Below are positions 34,963 through 45,737 of a stretch of 64,000 nucleotides of DNA, one piece after another (the first letter of the stretch is position 1; each line of letters opens with the position of its first letter). The position numbers were made by a program, and so were the translations under genes. This stretch comes from Dolomedes plantarius (taxonomy: Eukaryota > Arthropoda > Arachnida > Araneae > Dolomedidae). The notes beneath the pieces are model-generated. The model did no database searches. It was not told where the DNA came from and was given only the letters and a program-made list of their open reading frames with translations. The stretch lies in contig OU015500.1 in assembly GCA_907164885.2 (NCBI GenBank), positions 49,817,533 to 49,881,532 of the forward strand, read 5' to 3'.

Positions 34963-36394
34963 CCCTTTCGCGACGGCAGTTCCGATCACGCGCTTTCCTT
35001 TGAGGCCGGAAGTTTTTCTCGTGAGCGTACCCTCCAGGCCGGCAGACTTTTAAGAGCTAAGCCTAAAGTTACGAAAAATTCCAAAATAGTAACATTTACA
35101 AACAAATCTATTTATTTAAGCTATATATGGGTTACTTACACATTCTTTTATTATTTTTCCACTAAAAAATTTTTGTTATACAGTTTAAAATATTTTTCGC
35201 TGGGACATAATGTCGAAATCCTACTCTCCCTTTCCACAGTAAGATACTTTCATCAACTGATATATTCCTATCAGGAATATATCCAGAATATGTCAATAAT
35301 ATATCAAGAACTCTGAAAGTTTTGAATGATTAAATCTAAAAAAAGTTTAATTTTTTCAATCTTTTTGGCATTAGTAGAAGTGAAATGAAAGTATCGAAGA
35401 ATTTCGATGCGTTGGTCCCGACTCATAACCTTACTGAAAAAAGGTTTTGCAATCATTGGATTCGTTGAGTAGTACATCTTAATTTTTGGTTTTTTCAATA
35501 TACCCATTAAAATTGTCAAAGAAAATTAAACAAACATTTCTTCTTTAGTTACAGGCAAAAATACTTCGAGGATAAACTCTGTTCACTTTCCGGATTTATG
35601 AACCTCTCATACGCATTAATTTGGTTAGTATAATATAATACGCATTAATTTAGTTATTAAATCCATTACAGTTTCATCAAAAAAAACATCTGAAATAATA
35701 CAATTCATTTGATACAGCATCATCGACTTTTATTCCGCATGCCGCTGTGAATGTTAGTAGAGTTAAATCCCTTACGGGAGAAGACCACAAAGAAGTACCG
35801 TCCCGCGATATACTCAGAATAGAAATGTCTGATATATCTTCATAATCACTCTGATCTCCGTGTTCCAAATAAACAGATTCACCCGACGAGATTTTTGTAT
35901 CACTGTCACTACTTTCCTTTTCAGACACATTTCTTATCAATTCAGAAATTTCGTCTTCTGTTAAATATTTTCTCCTTTTCTCCATATTAAATCATCAAAG
36001 GAAAGAAATCTCACTGCAACAGAATCTGATTCTGACTCAAAACCCATATACCCAATGCTACAATCCCACCGCAAAAGAAAAATAAACAAAGATATCTCGT
36101 AAACAAAGACCACGTGCAAAGTTAAAATGCCCTACCCGCTGACAGCCAAACGCAATACAACCATTCCTCCGTTTGTTTACATAAAACGATAGACCGCATG
36201 TGATTCATACTAGTCTTGTTTTCGAATAGAAGGTCCCAACTACGTGTACTCCAAATTTCATAGACATGCGGTGCCATCTTGTGCCCCAAAAATTAACTAA
36301 TAAAACGTTCCGAACTACTGACACGTATAGGTGACGATCGGCCAGAAACGCGGATAGCTGCTGTCACGTATACGTGACGTTCGCCGCGAAAGGG
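34963..36394 (-). mobile_element. piggyBac element, internally deleted
   Basis: Ends are CCCTTTCGCGACGGCAG and, reverse-complemented, CCCTTTCGCGGCGAACG. Both are bordered by TTAA (34959-34962, 36395-36398), the diagnostic piggyBac target. Length is 1432 bp versus 2.3-2.5 kb for intact elements. It sits 46 bp downstream of the pogo finger stop, in the pogo 3' flank. Confidence 0.93.
35304..35985 (-). pseudogene. piggyBac transposase N-terminal remnant
   Basis: The first frame (35985-35677) has an acidic N-terminus (TEDEISELI, SEKESSDSDTKISSGE), typical of piggyBac proteins. The second frame (35519-35304) gives TILMGILKKPKIKMYYSTN and RDQRIEILRYFHF, the start of the DDE_Tnp_1_7 domain. The two are in different frames, and the catalytic aspartates and Cys-rich C-terminus are absent. 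Confidence 0.85.
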
Positions 36395-36398
36395 TTAA

Positions 36399-36967
<569 letters not shown>

Positions 36968-36984
36968 CATTACAACTGTTTTTG

Positions 36985-37059
36985 AGCAACGGCGTGGCCG
37001 AACGGCTAAAGCTCTGGGCTCCAATTCAGAAGGTCGTCGGTTCGAACCTCGAGACGGAC
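36985..37059 (+). mobile_element. tRNA-like segment, probable SINE head
   Basis: A box TGGCCGAACGG and B box GGTTCGAACCT at tRNA spacing. An anticodon-like stem (TCTGG/TCAGA) has an 8-nt loop, but the T and acceptor stems do not pair properly. It is therefore not a functional tRNA gene. What follows (37060 on) looks like a different unit. Confidence 0.55.
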
Positions 37060-37312
37060 TGTCGAAAGTATTTCCTGTTCTTTTTAGTTAATTTATGTTC
37101 GCTTTCTCGAAGCTTCGGGAAAGTACCAAATATGTTAATTCTCTTAATTTAAATAATTCTAGAAAGTTCTTTAGTGTATAAAAAGGCTTCCCTCAAGTTG
37201 ATGGGAAGTCAGTTAGGTTCCAGCTGGGTGCATGTTAACTCGCTTGCTGTGAATAAAAGTCTCGTTTATCTAAATTGTGCTCTCTGTGTTAATCCCTCGA
37301 TCCGTCTACGTG

Positions 37313-37315
<3 letters not shown>
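37060..37315 (+). mobile_element. candidate solo LTR
   Basis: A 256-bp segment starting TGTCGAAAG and ending CGTGACA (TGTC/GACA inverted ends). It contains a TATA-like tataaaa at about 37178 and a polyadenylation-like gaataaaag at about 37251 in LTR order. The right flank is a TA microsatellite, so no target duplication can be judged. No partner LTR lies in the window. Confidence 0.4.
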
Positions 37316-37357
<42 letters not shown>

Positions 37358-40117
37358 ACAGTGTGTACATAAATGAATATCCCAACTTTGCAGGGCTATT
37401 GAAAGACGACTAAAAAAAGTACAAACTTTTTTTTTTTTTCTGTGGCTACATCAAACATCAGGTGTTTGTTCCACCACTACCAAATGACGTTGACGAACTT
37501 AAGACACGCGTATCTGCAACCTTTCAGTGCTGAAAAGAGTGTGGCATGAGTTATCGTACCACCTCTATATCCTTCGTGTTACTAAAGGGGCTCACTTGAA
37601 CACTCATGACTGCGTCGAATTTAAACTTTCAACTGCTATCTTTGATTTCCGATGAACAGCAAGTTTGTATTTTGTTTAGTTTTCTTTCAATAGCCCTGCA
37701 AAGTTGGGATATTCATTTATGTACACACTGTGTGTGTGTGTATATATATATATATGTGTGTGAGAGAGAGAGAGAGAGAATATGTTTGATATGTTTTAAC
37801 TTAAGTTTGTGTGTTGTAATAATTCGAATCTTGATATACGAGTATAATAGAATTTGATTGTCAGGTATTTAAAATTCATAAACATTGTCCCCACTCCAAA
37901 AAATATGAAATGTTTAAAAATGTTTTAGAAATTGCTACTGCTTTGTAACAATTATAGTGAATTAATTGTATATCGTTTGTTGTAACAATAGAAATTTCGT
38001 GAGCTCGTGAGGAAAAAAAAAAACGGAAAAGAAAGAAAAAAAATAGGTGGGATTGCGCGTTAGAAGGAAAGAAAAGAGTGTGTAACTTCAAAACGTGAGT
38101 CATTTTGTGCAGAGGTGGGGGCTATAAATAGGTTTAACTCAAACACGATTCTCTCTTCGTTTTCAATTATATCCTATATGAGATATGACCCAAGCAATGT
38201 AGTGACAGCAGGAAACTGACCTTTTAGTCTTTCTTTAAATATCCGCAAACCAAAACACTCTGTTTAAAGCTAGATAATAAAGAATGTATCCGATTCAAAT
38301 CTAGTATATTTGTCATTTATTTTTTCATCTTCCAGAAGTAGGATTTCAGGATAATTTTCATCACTGTACAAAAGTTAGATTCGTTGAGGGTGTTATTTGT
38401 TTATATATTATATATTTTCTGCCTATTTATTCATACAATATTATTTCGTGCTCTGGGAATGAAACATTTTTATGCGTTTTATCAGGTCAGTTGGTCTACT
38501 CAATAATTCCATATTTGTTTGTCAAGACATAACTTTTTAAGAGTTATTGAGTCGAAAACTTTAGGCACTAAATCATAACAGATCATATTTGAGGTATTTT
38601 TTTAATTTCTGATTTTATATTGGGCAACATGGGTGGGGTCCCACTTATAGCTCATTAGTCAGTATATCCAAGAGATTTTTTTATTTAAATTAAAGGAAAA
38701 TTTAGGGACGTGCATCAGAATATAACAACCGGCAACCTAACAAACTCCGATACTACCTAGAAAAAATTGCTCACTAAAAAAGTACAAATTTTGAAATGTT
38801 CATTTCTGCATCGTTGTTTATCCTCTAGCTTTGCTTATCATCTTTGTTTCCGGTCATACTTTCTATGTGATTTTGTTTTGTTTTTGAGTTTTCTACCTCC
38901 TCCAGAAAAATGCGATATTGCCGGCCATCTAGTGGGGTTGGTAAGAGGTACGGTCCGATTAAGTAAACAGCGCCCTCCCGCGTCAGGTATGTTTCCGGTC
39001 ATACATTCCTATGTGATTATTGCTCGTCTTGATGCCTACTATCACCCCTCTGAATTTGTCGGTCGAATTTTTAAACACCCTGTATAAATCCAATAGCATA
39101 CATAACGAAGGGCTTTGTGCTATATTTAATGCTGTGGCCACAATATAAGGCGTATTACGGTAGGCACGATGCAATATGTTTTGTGATGCATGCAGTATTT
39201 ATATATTGCAAAGAGCGCATTGTATATGTGTATTGTAATGAGCAATATATGGTGCAATGTATTTGTATTACGATGTGAGCAAAAAATAATATAAATATTT
39301 TGCGGGTTGCTGGACAGTTCAGTGTGTATCTCAATAGGCATTATGGAATACACATTGCGATGCGCGCTATTCAGTGGTATCGCGATATACTATTCTGCAC
39401 CGCTAAGCACGCTTCTGTGTATCACTGTGGGCAATAGGCAGCGTGCGTCGTTTCGGGCTGCACGAAATGCGAAGTACGACGGGAATTTGCATTGTGCATC
39501 GCGGCGGGTTCCGTGTAATTGTTATCCGCTACAAGCACCACGCAGTGTGTATCATCGTGGGCACTATGCAGTGCGGATTGTGGTGAACGTTAGTTGTTAT
39601 TAATTGGTGCTGCGTAGGGATTTTATTACTTATGATATTATGATATAGGTTCTAAAATATAATGCATTACTCATGTTGCTTTTTCTATTTTGTTGGCCTT
39701 TATTAATACATTTCAATCATTGAAAATTTAAACTGTTAATCTGCAATTAAAACTGCAGAGGATAAACCAGCTTCATTGGAAAAATAGCCCTTCAAGAGCT
39801 AACGTATTTTTTATTTACAGAGAGACACTGACTACTAGTGGTTTTTGTGAAGTCTGAAATACGATCTCCTTGCTTCTAAAAGCACTCAAAACTTTCCTTG
39901 TTTGTATGAGGGTATTTAGTGAGGTTCAAAAGCGCCTGCTTTAAGTATAAGACATTTACAATTGATTAGTAGAAGTGATACGGAATCCCACATTCATTTA
40001 CCATTGCTGATTTTAATGGGCACAGTCGTTATTGATATTTTGTATCGGCTGAATGTACTCTCTGAGGAAATGAAGGCTTCAGTAAAATCTCACTCACAGA
40101 GGAAGTTTATATATATA
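37316..40117. other. repeat-rich spacer without genes
   Basis: Contains (TA)n at 37317-37353 and TG/TA/GA runs at 37728-37778. A 142-bp spaced direct repeat (tttccggtcatac) occurs at 38848 and 38990. A lone element end (tttaaacaccctgta) is at 39071-39085. A degenerate repeat block lies at 39130-39600. A reverse-complement pair around 37360-37395 and 37685-37725 (gaatatcccaactttgcagg) gives a local inverted repeat. No coding sequence is supported. Confidence 0.45.
39130..39600. repeat. degenerate GC-rich repeat block
   Basis: The motif tgtgtatc followed by gggca and tatgcagtgcg-like sequence recurs at about 39322, 39415 and 39547, and more weakly upstream. This suggests a strongly diverged minisatellite. 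Confidence 0.4.
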
Positions 40118-40563
40118 CAGTAAAACCTCGTTTATCTTGAATAACTGGGACCATAGGCAATCTGGACAATCGAAAATCCGGATAAGTCCGGTGATATGGG
40201 TGATAAACAAAACAAAATCCTTAACTAAGTTGACTTATCGTTTATTACGATAAAAAACAATGTTTTATAGCAAAATTACATAGTATTGTTTTAACAAGAC
40301 ATTAAAAATATGAAAATAACTTTTCACATCATTTCTTAACAAGGAAATGGTAAGTCTAATAAAGCTTTCTTAAACTCAACAAAAAGCATTTTACTACCAT
40401 AATTTATTGTACATTTTATGCAGGGACTGTACATTGAATCAAACTAAGAAGCGAATATTTAGCGTACTTGTAGTTACGTTCTTGCTATCATAATTAAAAA
40501 TTATCTAATGTGAACATTAAATAAAAATGCCTACAAATCTGATCCGGATCAACGAGGGCCGGA

Positions 40564-40610
<47 letters not shown>
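40118..40610. mobile_element. Tigger/pogo-like MITE with microsatellite end
   Basis: The left end CAGTAAAACCTCGTTTATC is a Tigger-type terminus preceded by TA. The right side shows the related but degraded ggatcaacgagggccggat (about 40544-40562), followed by (TA)n to 40609. There is no transposase ORF. Confidence 0.55.
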
Positions 40611-40612
<2 letters not shown>

Positions 40613-40938
40613 TTATTGGTTTAAAATGTAAAGAAAGAAGATTCCCATCTCATCGTTATTCAGTTTAGTTTCAAACCTTGAAGCCAATTTCAAAGGTGTT
40701 ACACCACAAAATCTTTCTTAGTTCAGAATCTATCGCTCCAGCTTTGAAACCATTGCTACCATCTCAAATGATTAGAAAATATGGACCTTTTTTTCATGGT
40801 TGTGACCGCCCCCTTTTGCTAAAGCTAAAGAAAATAAACCCAGATTTTAAAATGTTTTTGATAATGCACCTTTTATTTTTGCAGCTCCTGATTTTTTTCC
40901 TGTTTCTGATCTTAATGTCAATTCTTTAACTTTTTCAG
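40611..40938 (+). other. intron sequence ending in the PDZ exon acceptor
   Basis: AT-rich DNA. The last 20 bases (ttctttaactttttcag) form a good 3' splice site for the exon at 40939. The upstream PDZ exon was not found in the window. Confidence 0.6.
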
Positions 40939-41048
40939 GTTCTCCAGCTGATAAAGCTGATCTGGAAGTGGGAGACGAGATCTTAGAAGTTAATGGAAGG
41001 TCACTGGACAATTGCACCCACACCGAAGTCATTTCACATATTCATCAG
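40939..41048 (+). CDS. exon of a PDZ-domain protein
   Basis: This 110-bp exon lies between a polypyrimidine-AG acceptor and CAG|GTGAGT. The first two bases complete a codon begun in the previous exon (a Gly codon is expected), then 36 codons run without a stop and end on a codon boundary. The peptide includes SPADKADLEVGDEILEVNG followed by a segment ending HTEVISHIHQ. This is the classic PDZ middle: the ADKADL-x-VGDEILEVNG strand-turn, and alpha-2 beginning with His, typical of class I ligand specificity. GC content and codon choice stand out from the flanks. PDZ domains bind C-terminal tails of partners, usually at membranes or junctions. I cannot name the gene. The domain continues in the exon at 59460. 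Confidence 0.9.
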
Positions 41049-41337
41049 GTGAGTTATACTTCAGATTTGTTGGTGCAACTTCATGTGTTGACTTGGCTCA
41101 TACAATTTTATCTACATGTTTTAAAAGATAATGTGTCAATTGTCTTTGATACTACTCGTTTTTTCAGGGATGGCTAAGTTTATTATAAAAACTCGTCAAT
41201 CAAGAAACTATCTGAGATCATTTATTCGGGGATACCAAACCTTCATTTGTTAAAGAACACCTAACATCTTTATATCGATGAAAAAAAAAAATGCATGTAT
41301 CACGCTTTGTGAGAGGGATCAGTTATGCAAAGATATA

Positions 41338-41524
41338 CAGTGGAACCCCGATTTTACGTTTTTAATGGGACCAACGGTAAAAAAACGTTCGAAACTGGAA
41401 AGCGTAAAATCGGGGTTAAAACATAATCTAAGCATAGTATAGGCAATTTTCACGGACCAGCAGAAAATGACGTATGAAGCGGGATAACGTACGAAACGGA
41501 CAACGTAAAATCGGGGTTCTACTG
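41338..41524. mobile_element. Tigger-type MITE, 187 bp
   Basis: Ends are CAGTGGAACCCCGATTTTAC and, reverse-complemented, CAGTAGAACCCCGATTTTAC. They are bordered by TA (41336-41337, 41525-41526). An internal second copy of the motif (aagcgtaaaatcggggtt, about 41400) makes the left part itself a hairpin. No coding capacity. Confidence 0.9.
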
Positions 41525-42824
41525 TACATCTCTAGCGTACCCAACAGCCATGGATGTAGGTTTCTCCCTTGTTGTGGGACTCCTCCGTAGCATGGAATAG
41601 CCGATACCGATAAGTAAAGTGGAGGGCAAAGAATTCCAGTTGGAAAGTTTCTCTAAATTTTAACGTGTGACTAACAACTTGAGTCACCCAGTCTACAATG
41701 GAAAGAACTACCGTCTATCACGAATTGCAGTACAAAATTCAGAGTCCTCTGCGAAATTAAATCCAGGAGCTTGTTTTGCATAGGGCTATTTTATTTGCCT
41801 GACGTATTACACACTCTTGTTACAGCCATACCTTTTGTTTATTTATGCGCTCTAATAATTGAAAATGTTAACATTCATATAAGGCTATTTTAATATTTAA
41901 TATTTTTTTTAAAGAGACATTTTGCAAAACTTTTGTGTAAGAAAGTTTTGTACATAAAAGGCAAAGAGGAACTTCAACAGAGTTTCTGCACTGGTTCACA
42001 GCATAGTGTCATATGTTGCGATTACTTCTACACAACTGCATAATTAAGTGGAAAATCTTACTTAAAATCTAAAAGTAACGTAACGTGTAGCTACGAAAAG
42101 CTTAAAAAAGTTGGAAGTATATAAACTCTTTTAAGCATCCAACGAGTTCACAATTTCATTATTTATTTCGCCATCCTTGATTAAGTATACAAATTTATTT
42201 CAGTTTAGAATGATTTTATGTTTTCAGATCTAGATTTTTTTATTTCAACTACTGACTTGCAGATTCAAATTATCGGAAATTATTGAAGTTACCTACACAA
42301 TAAGAACTGATATTCAAAGTCATGGATGCCAACTTCTCCGTTACCTACTCCTTTGCAGTCAGTAAAATTAACCACCCAGTTATAGGGTATACATTTTTCG
42401 AATAGGAAGAATTTTGTGTTGTAAATTTTTGTTTATGCAGTGACCCGGTAGTACATTCCTTTATTTTGTCTTTTTTTAAAAGAAAAGAAAACAAATGGCA
42501 CCCATAAGACACAATTCTAAACTGTTTGTTGATGTGTTTCTAAATTCCTCTTCAAAGTGGGATGAAATACTCATCACGTCCTCCATTTCACCATCTTTTT
42601 GATACGTGCTTATTTTCGATTCTGAAACCGGTCTTTTGATCACATACTACACTCGCATCTTTATAACCTCCCAATTAAATTGGAGTACTCTGCAAAGGAA
42701 CAAAATGTTTATTAATAAAATTAACTTCCATGAGCACGGAAGGGACGTTATCTACCGACACGTGGGCACCTGACGTGTTGGAGCATTTTTGTCGTTTTGT
42801 AAGTTACAACTGAAGGCACGGGTG
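41525..42824. other. intron spacer, no feature seen
   Basis: AT-rich DNA with no recognised termini or coding sequence. Confidence 0.45.
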
Positions 42825-43055
42825 GATAATGGTGTTATGTCACAATTTTTCAAAAATGTTTTTTTCGTGCATGAAGGTGTTATGTGTGTCTATCTTTCAC
42901 ATAGCTTCAATGAATATTTAATAATTATAACGGTTCTCAAGATTTATCAATGGATATTCAGTTATGTTATGCGAAAGATGCACATAACACCTTCATCCGT
43001 GCAAAAAGAAAACTATTTTTGAAAAATTGTGACGTAATATCTTCATCCACTCGAG
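42825..43055. mobile_element. palindromic MITE, about 230 bp
   Basis: 42825-42920 and 42950-43055 are imperfect inverted repeats. Shared landmarks in both arms are gtggat, gtcacaatttttcaaaaat and gaaggtgttatgtg. Arms are about 75-95 bp with a short AT-rich centre. The target duplication is unclear. Confidence 0.7.
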
Positions 43056-43295
43056 TCTTCGATTGTCAGCTTAGTCCAGTTTTTATTTACGCCTGCCTTT
43101 TAGCAGTGTAAAATTTTTTCTTATTATTCTGCTATAAAATTTTTGCTGTGAGCTGGCTAAATAGGGTTAACAAGCTAATTAAATTTCACAGGAGAGGAAA
43201 AAAAGAAAAAAGCTTCCAAGTGAGAGAGAGGGAAAAAAGTGTAGAAGGTATAAGTGTTGATTATGGCGAGTCTGAATTGGAGTATCACTTGATTT

Positions 43296-43334
<39 letters not shown>

Positions 43335-43680
43335 TTTTTTTTTTTTAAGTACGTTAGCTTGTTAAAGTATTTTTTGTCAGGGAAAATTTGTTCATAATAT
43401 TTGTAAAGTATGAACACTGAGGAAAGATTCTTCATCCTTTTCAAATTTACATGCTCCAGTTAAGTGATTTAATTTCATATCAATCTTGCGCTAATATTTT
43501 TGTATTTCTTTCCGTATTTATTTTTGTGGTCAAATAGAAGTGTTTTATGGTTTCTTTGTTTTACACTGTAATCGTCGATAGGATTATCCCTAAATACATG
43601 TATTTCGTTGTACACGAGAACGAGCCGTTTCTATAAGGAAGATCTGGAATCAATTACGTTCGATTCTGCATACGCCATAA
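43056..43680. other. intron spacer with polyT/ATT run
   Basis: An interrupted T-run and (TTA)n lies at 43291-43347. The open frames across it on both strands are low-complexity. Nothing else was seen. Confidence 0.45.
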
Positions 43681-44451
43681 TCTCTATATATAAATCAGTT
43701 CCGTAACTGACTGTCATAAAACGCACAGACCAAACCGCTGGACCTAAAAGGGCTGAAATTTTGCATGGCGATTGTTCTTATAGTGTAGGGGTGCACTAGG
43801 AAAGATTTTTGAAAAATTCTTCGTAGATTTTTTAAATTTAAAAAAGTTACAAAAACAGATTAAAAATTTAAGTTTGCATTTAATATAATAATCTGAGGGT
43901 TATAAAATTTATATCACAAGAAAGATCATAAAAATTCCTTTAAAATGAAATCTTTTTCGAATCTATACCTCTTTTCTGTTTTTTGGTAATTTTTAGAATT
44001 TAATTTATTAAATGTTGATCACGTGGTTTCTTTTTTTTTTTTTTTTGTTGTTTGTTTTTGTGATACTTTAAACTAATTTTGCGTCGCGTGCATAACAGCG
44101 AAATAGACAAAACAATATTTTTTTTATTGCTAATGCGTCAGACGATCGGACATTATCCAAAAAAAGATTAAAATACAGTAAAAGATATGTTCCTTAAATT
44201 GTACTATATTCTTTGGTAAGTTCTATTAGATTTAATTTGAATATTTTCTTCTACATTATTTTGTCTGTAATAATATCCCTTACGATTTTTTTTATAAATA
44301 TATTTCTTTTGTTTTTTTTTACATCAATTGCATGCATTGATCGTTGTATTTATTTTATATATATATATATATGTATATGTATTAATTGCATACATTGACC
44401 GTTGTATTTAATTTAAATGTACTCCGTAACGAAGTACGCGTATTCAGCTAG
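43681..44451 (+). mobile_element. non-autonomous Helitron, family H1 copy 3
   Basis: It starts TC then a short TA run and caGttccgtaactgac, and ends CTAG followed by T. The base before it is A. It shares gcacagaccaaaccgctgg, gggctgaaattttg, the gatcacgtgg block and gttgtatttaatt with the other two copies. The terminal hairpin has a changed stem (ccgtaacgaagtacgcg). Confidence 0.85.
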
Positions 44452-45474
44452 TATTTTATATAAAAAAAATAAGCAAATATCCGGCCATATTGTTTTCATA
44501 AGCATTTCTTGAAATGAAGTGTATCTATCTGTGATCTGGAAATGGGAAAATTTTATACGCTCCCTGAATATCAGAAATTTAAATCAATACTTATACGCAT
44601 TTGTGTATTTTTTTTTTTTTCCTAAAGGGAGAAAAGTACATCCTTAAAAGAAAAGAAAAAAAAACTTTAAATTTCTTTTGTGAAATTTTTCCTTCTGTGT
44701 AATTCGGATAGCAGCCGAGAAATGTTTACTTAGGATTTAAAAACCGTTTCCAACGCCTAGTTCATCGGTGGGCAAAAAGACCATTTAATTTGCATAATTC
44801 TTTCATTTCTTGGCGAAGGCCGTCCTGATTAAATAGCTGTATATGTTTAGATTTCTTATTATTCAAATATCTTTGAATGAGCGTGCGTTTCGTTGATCCT
44901 CCCTCTACATTGGCCATTTGCCCGGAATGATGGCGTAATGAATACTGACCTAAGTTTCAAATATAAGAAATGAGATCACGTTTTAAGAATGAATGACGCC
45001 AAATAATCCTTTTTGGTGTGAACGCTGGACTCAGATTTCTAGTTAGCCTACGAAACTTAATAAAATCCCATTGAGATTCATGCCTTTGAAATTCGCTGTA
45101 ATTTCAAGAGAACCTGTATTTTTCCACTAAGACCTAACTAAACATTTAATTGCCTGAAAAAAACGAAAGGTTTATTCAGTACTCACTTGAATTTTCAACT
45201 ACTTGATTTTTCAACTTAAAGAATTGTATTTTTCAACTGCAATGATCTCTCTCTTAACTCGTCTTAACAAGAAATCAACCAAAAAAAGAAATAAATGAGA
45301 GAGTCGCATAGGTGGAAGGTTGTGTATTTTAAGAAGACATTTAGGTTTGAAAGGAATATAGTGAGAATAAGTTAAATATAAACAACGTCAGTTTTTAGTT
45401 ATATATCTGCACTTTACAAGAAGATTCTGAACTATTTTCCTAACGTTTTTGATGATGTGAGAGTTTTTGTCTCT
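44452..45474. other. intron spacer, no feature seen
   Basis: AT-rich DNA. No coding sequence or element ends were recognised. Confidence 0.45.
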
Positions 45475-45489
45475 CAGCAACTTTTTATT

Positions 45490-45722
45490 TATTTATTTAT
45501 TTATTTTTTCCAATGCAGAGGCACTTGTCAAACATTCGCCTATACTACCCCGCAATTTTACTGCCCATTTTATTGTGGGGGCACCATATAGGCGGACAGC
45601 ATTACCCCCTATGAAGGGACGACACGAACAGAGGCATTTTTCGTGGCGCGACGCCAGGATTCGATCCGAGCACCCTCAGCACCGAAAACCAGCGCGCTGT
45701 ACCACTGGGCCGCCACAAGCCC
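45490..45722 (-). mobile_element. tRNA-derived SINE with perfect 15-bp target duplication
   Basis: On minus the head at 45722 reads ggggcttgtggcggcccag, followed by an A-box-like cccagtggtacagcgc and a B box GGATCGAATCC. The tail is a simple (ATAA)n run (45484-45507). The target duplication CAGCAACTTTTTATT is exact (45475-45489 and 45723-45737), so the insertion is fairly recent. The overlapping open frames on both strands are SINE sequence, not genes. Confidence 0.92.
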
Positions 45723-45737
45723 CAGCAACTTTTTATT

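Noticed and set aside
36985..37059. Functional tRNA gene
   Set aside because: A and B boxes are present but the acceptor and T stems do not pair and the anticodon loop is 8 nt; better read as a tRNA-derived SINE head.
37060..37315. Full LTR retrotransposon at this site
   Set aside because: No second LTR, primer site or polypurine tract found nearby; kept only as a possible solo LTR.
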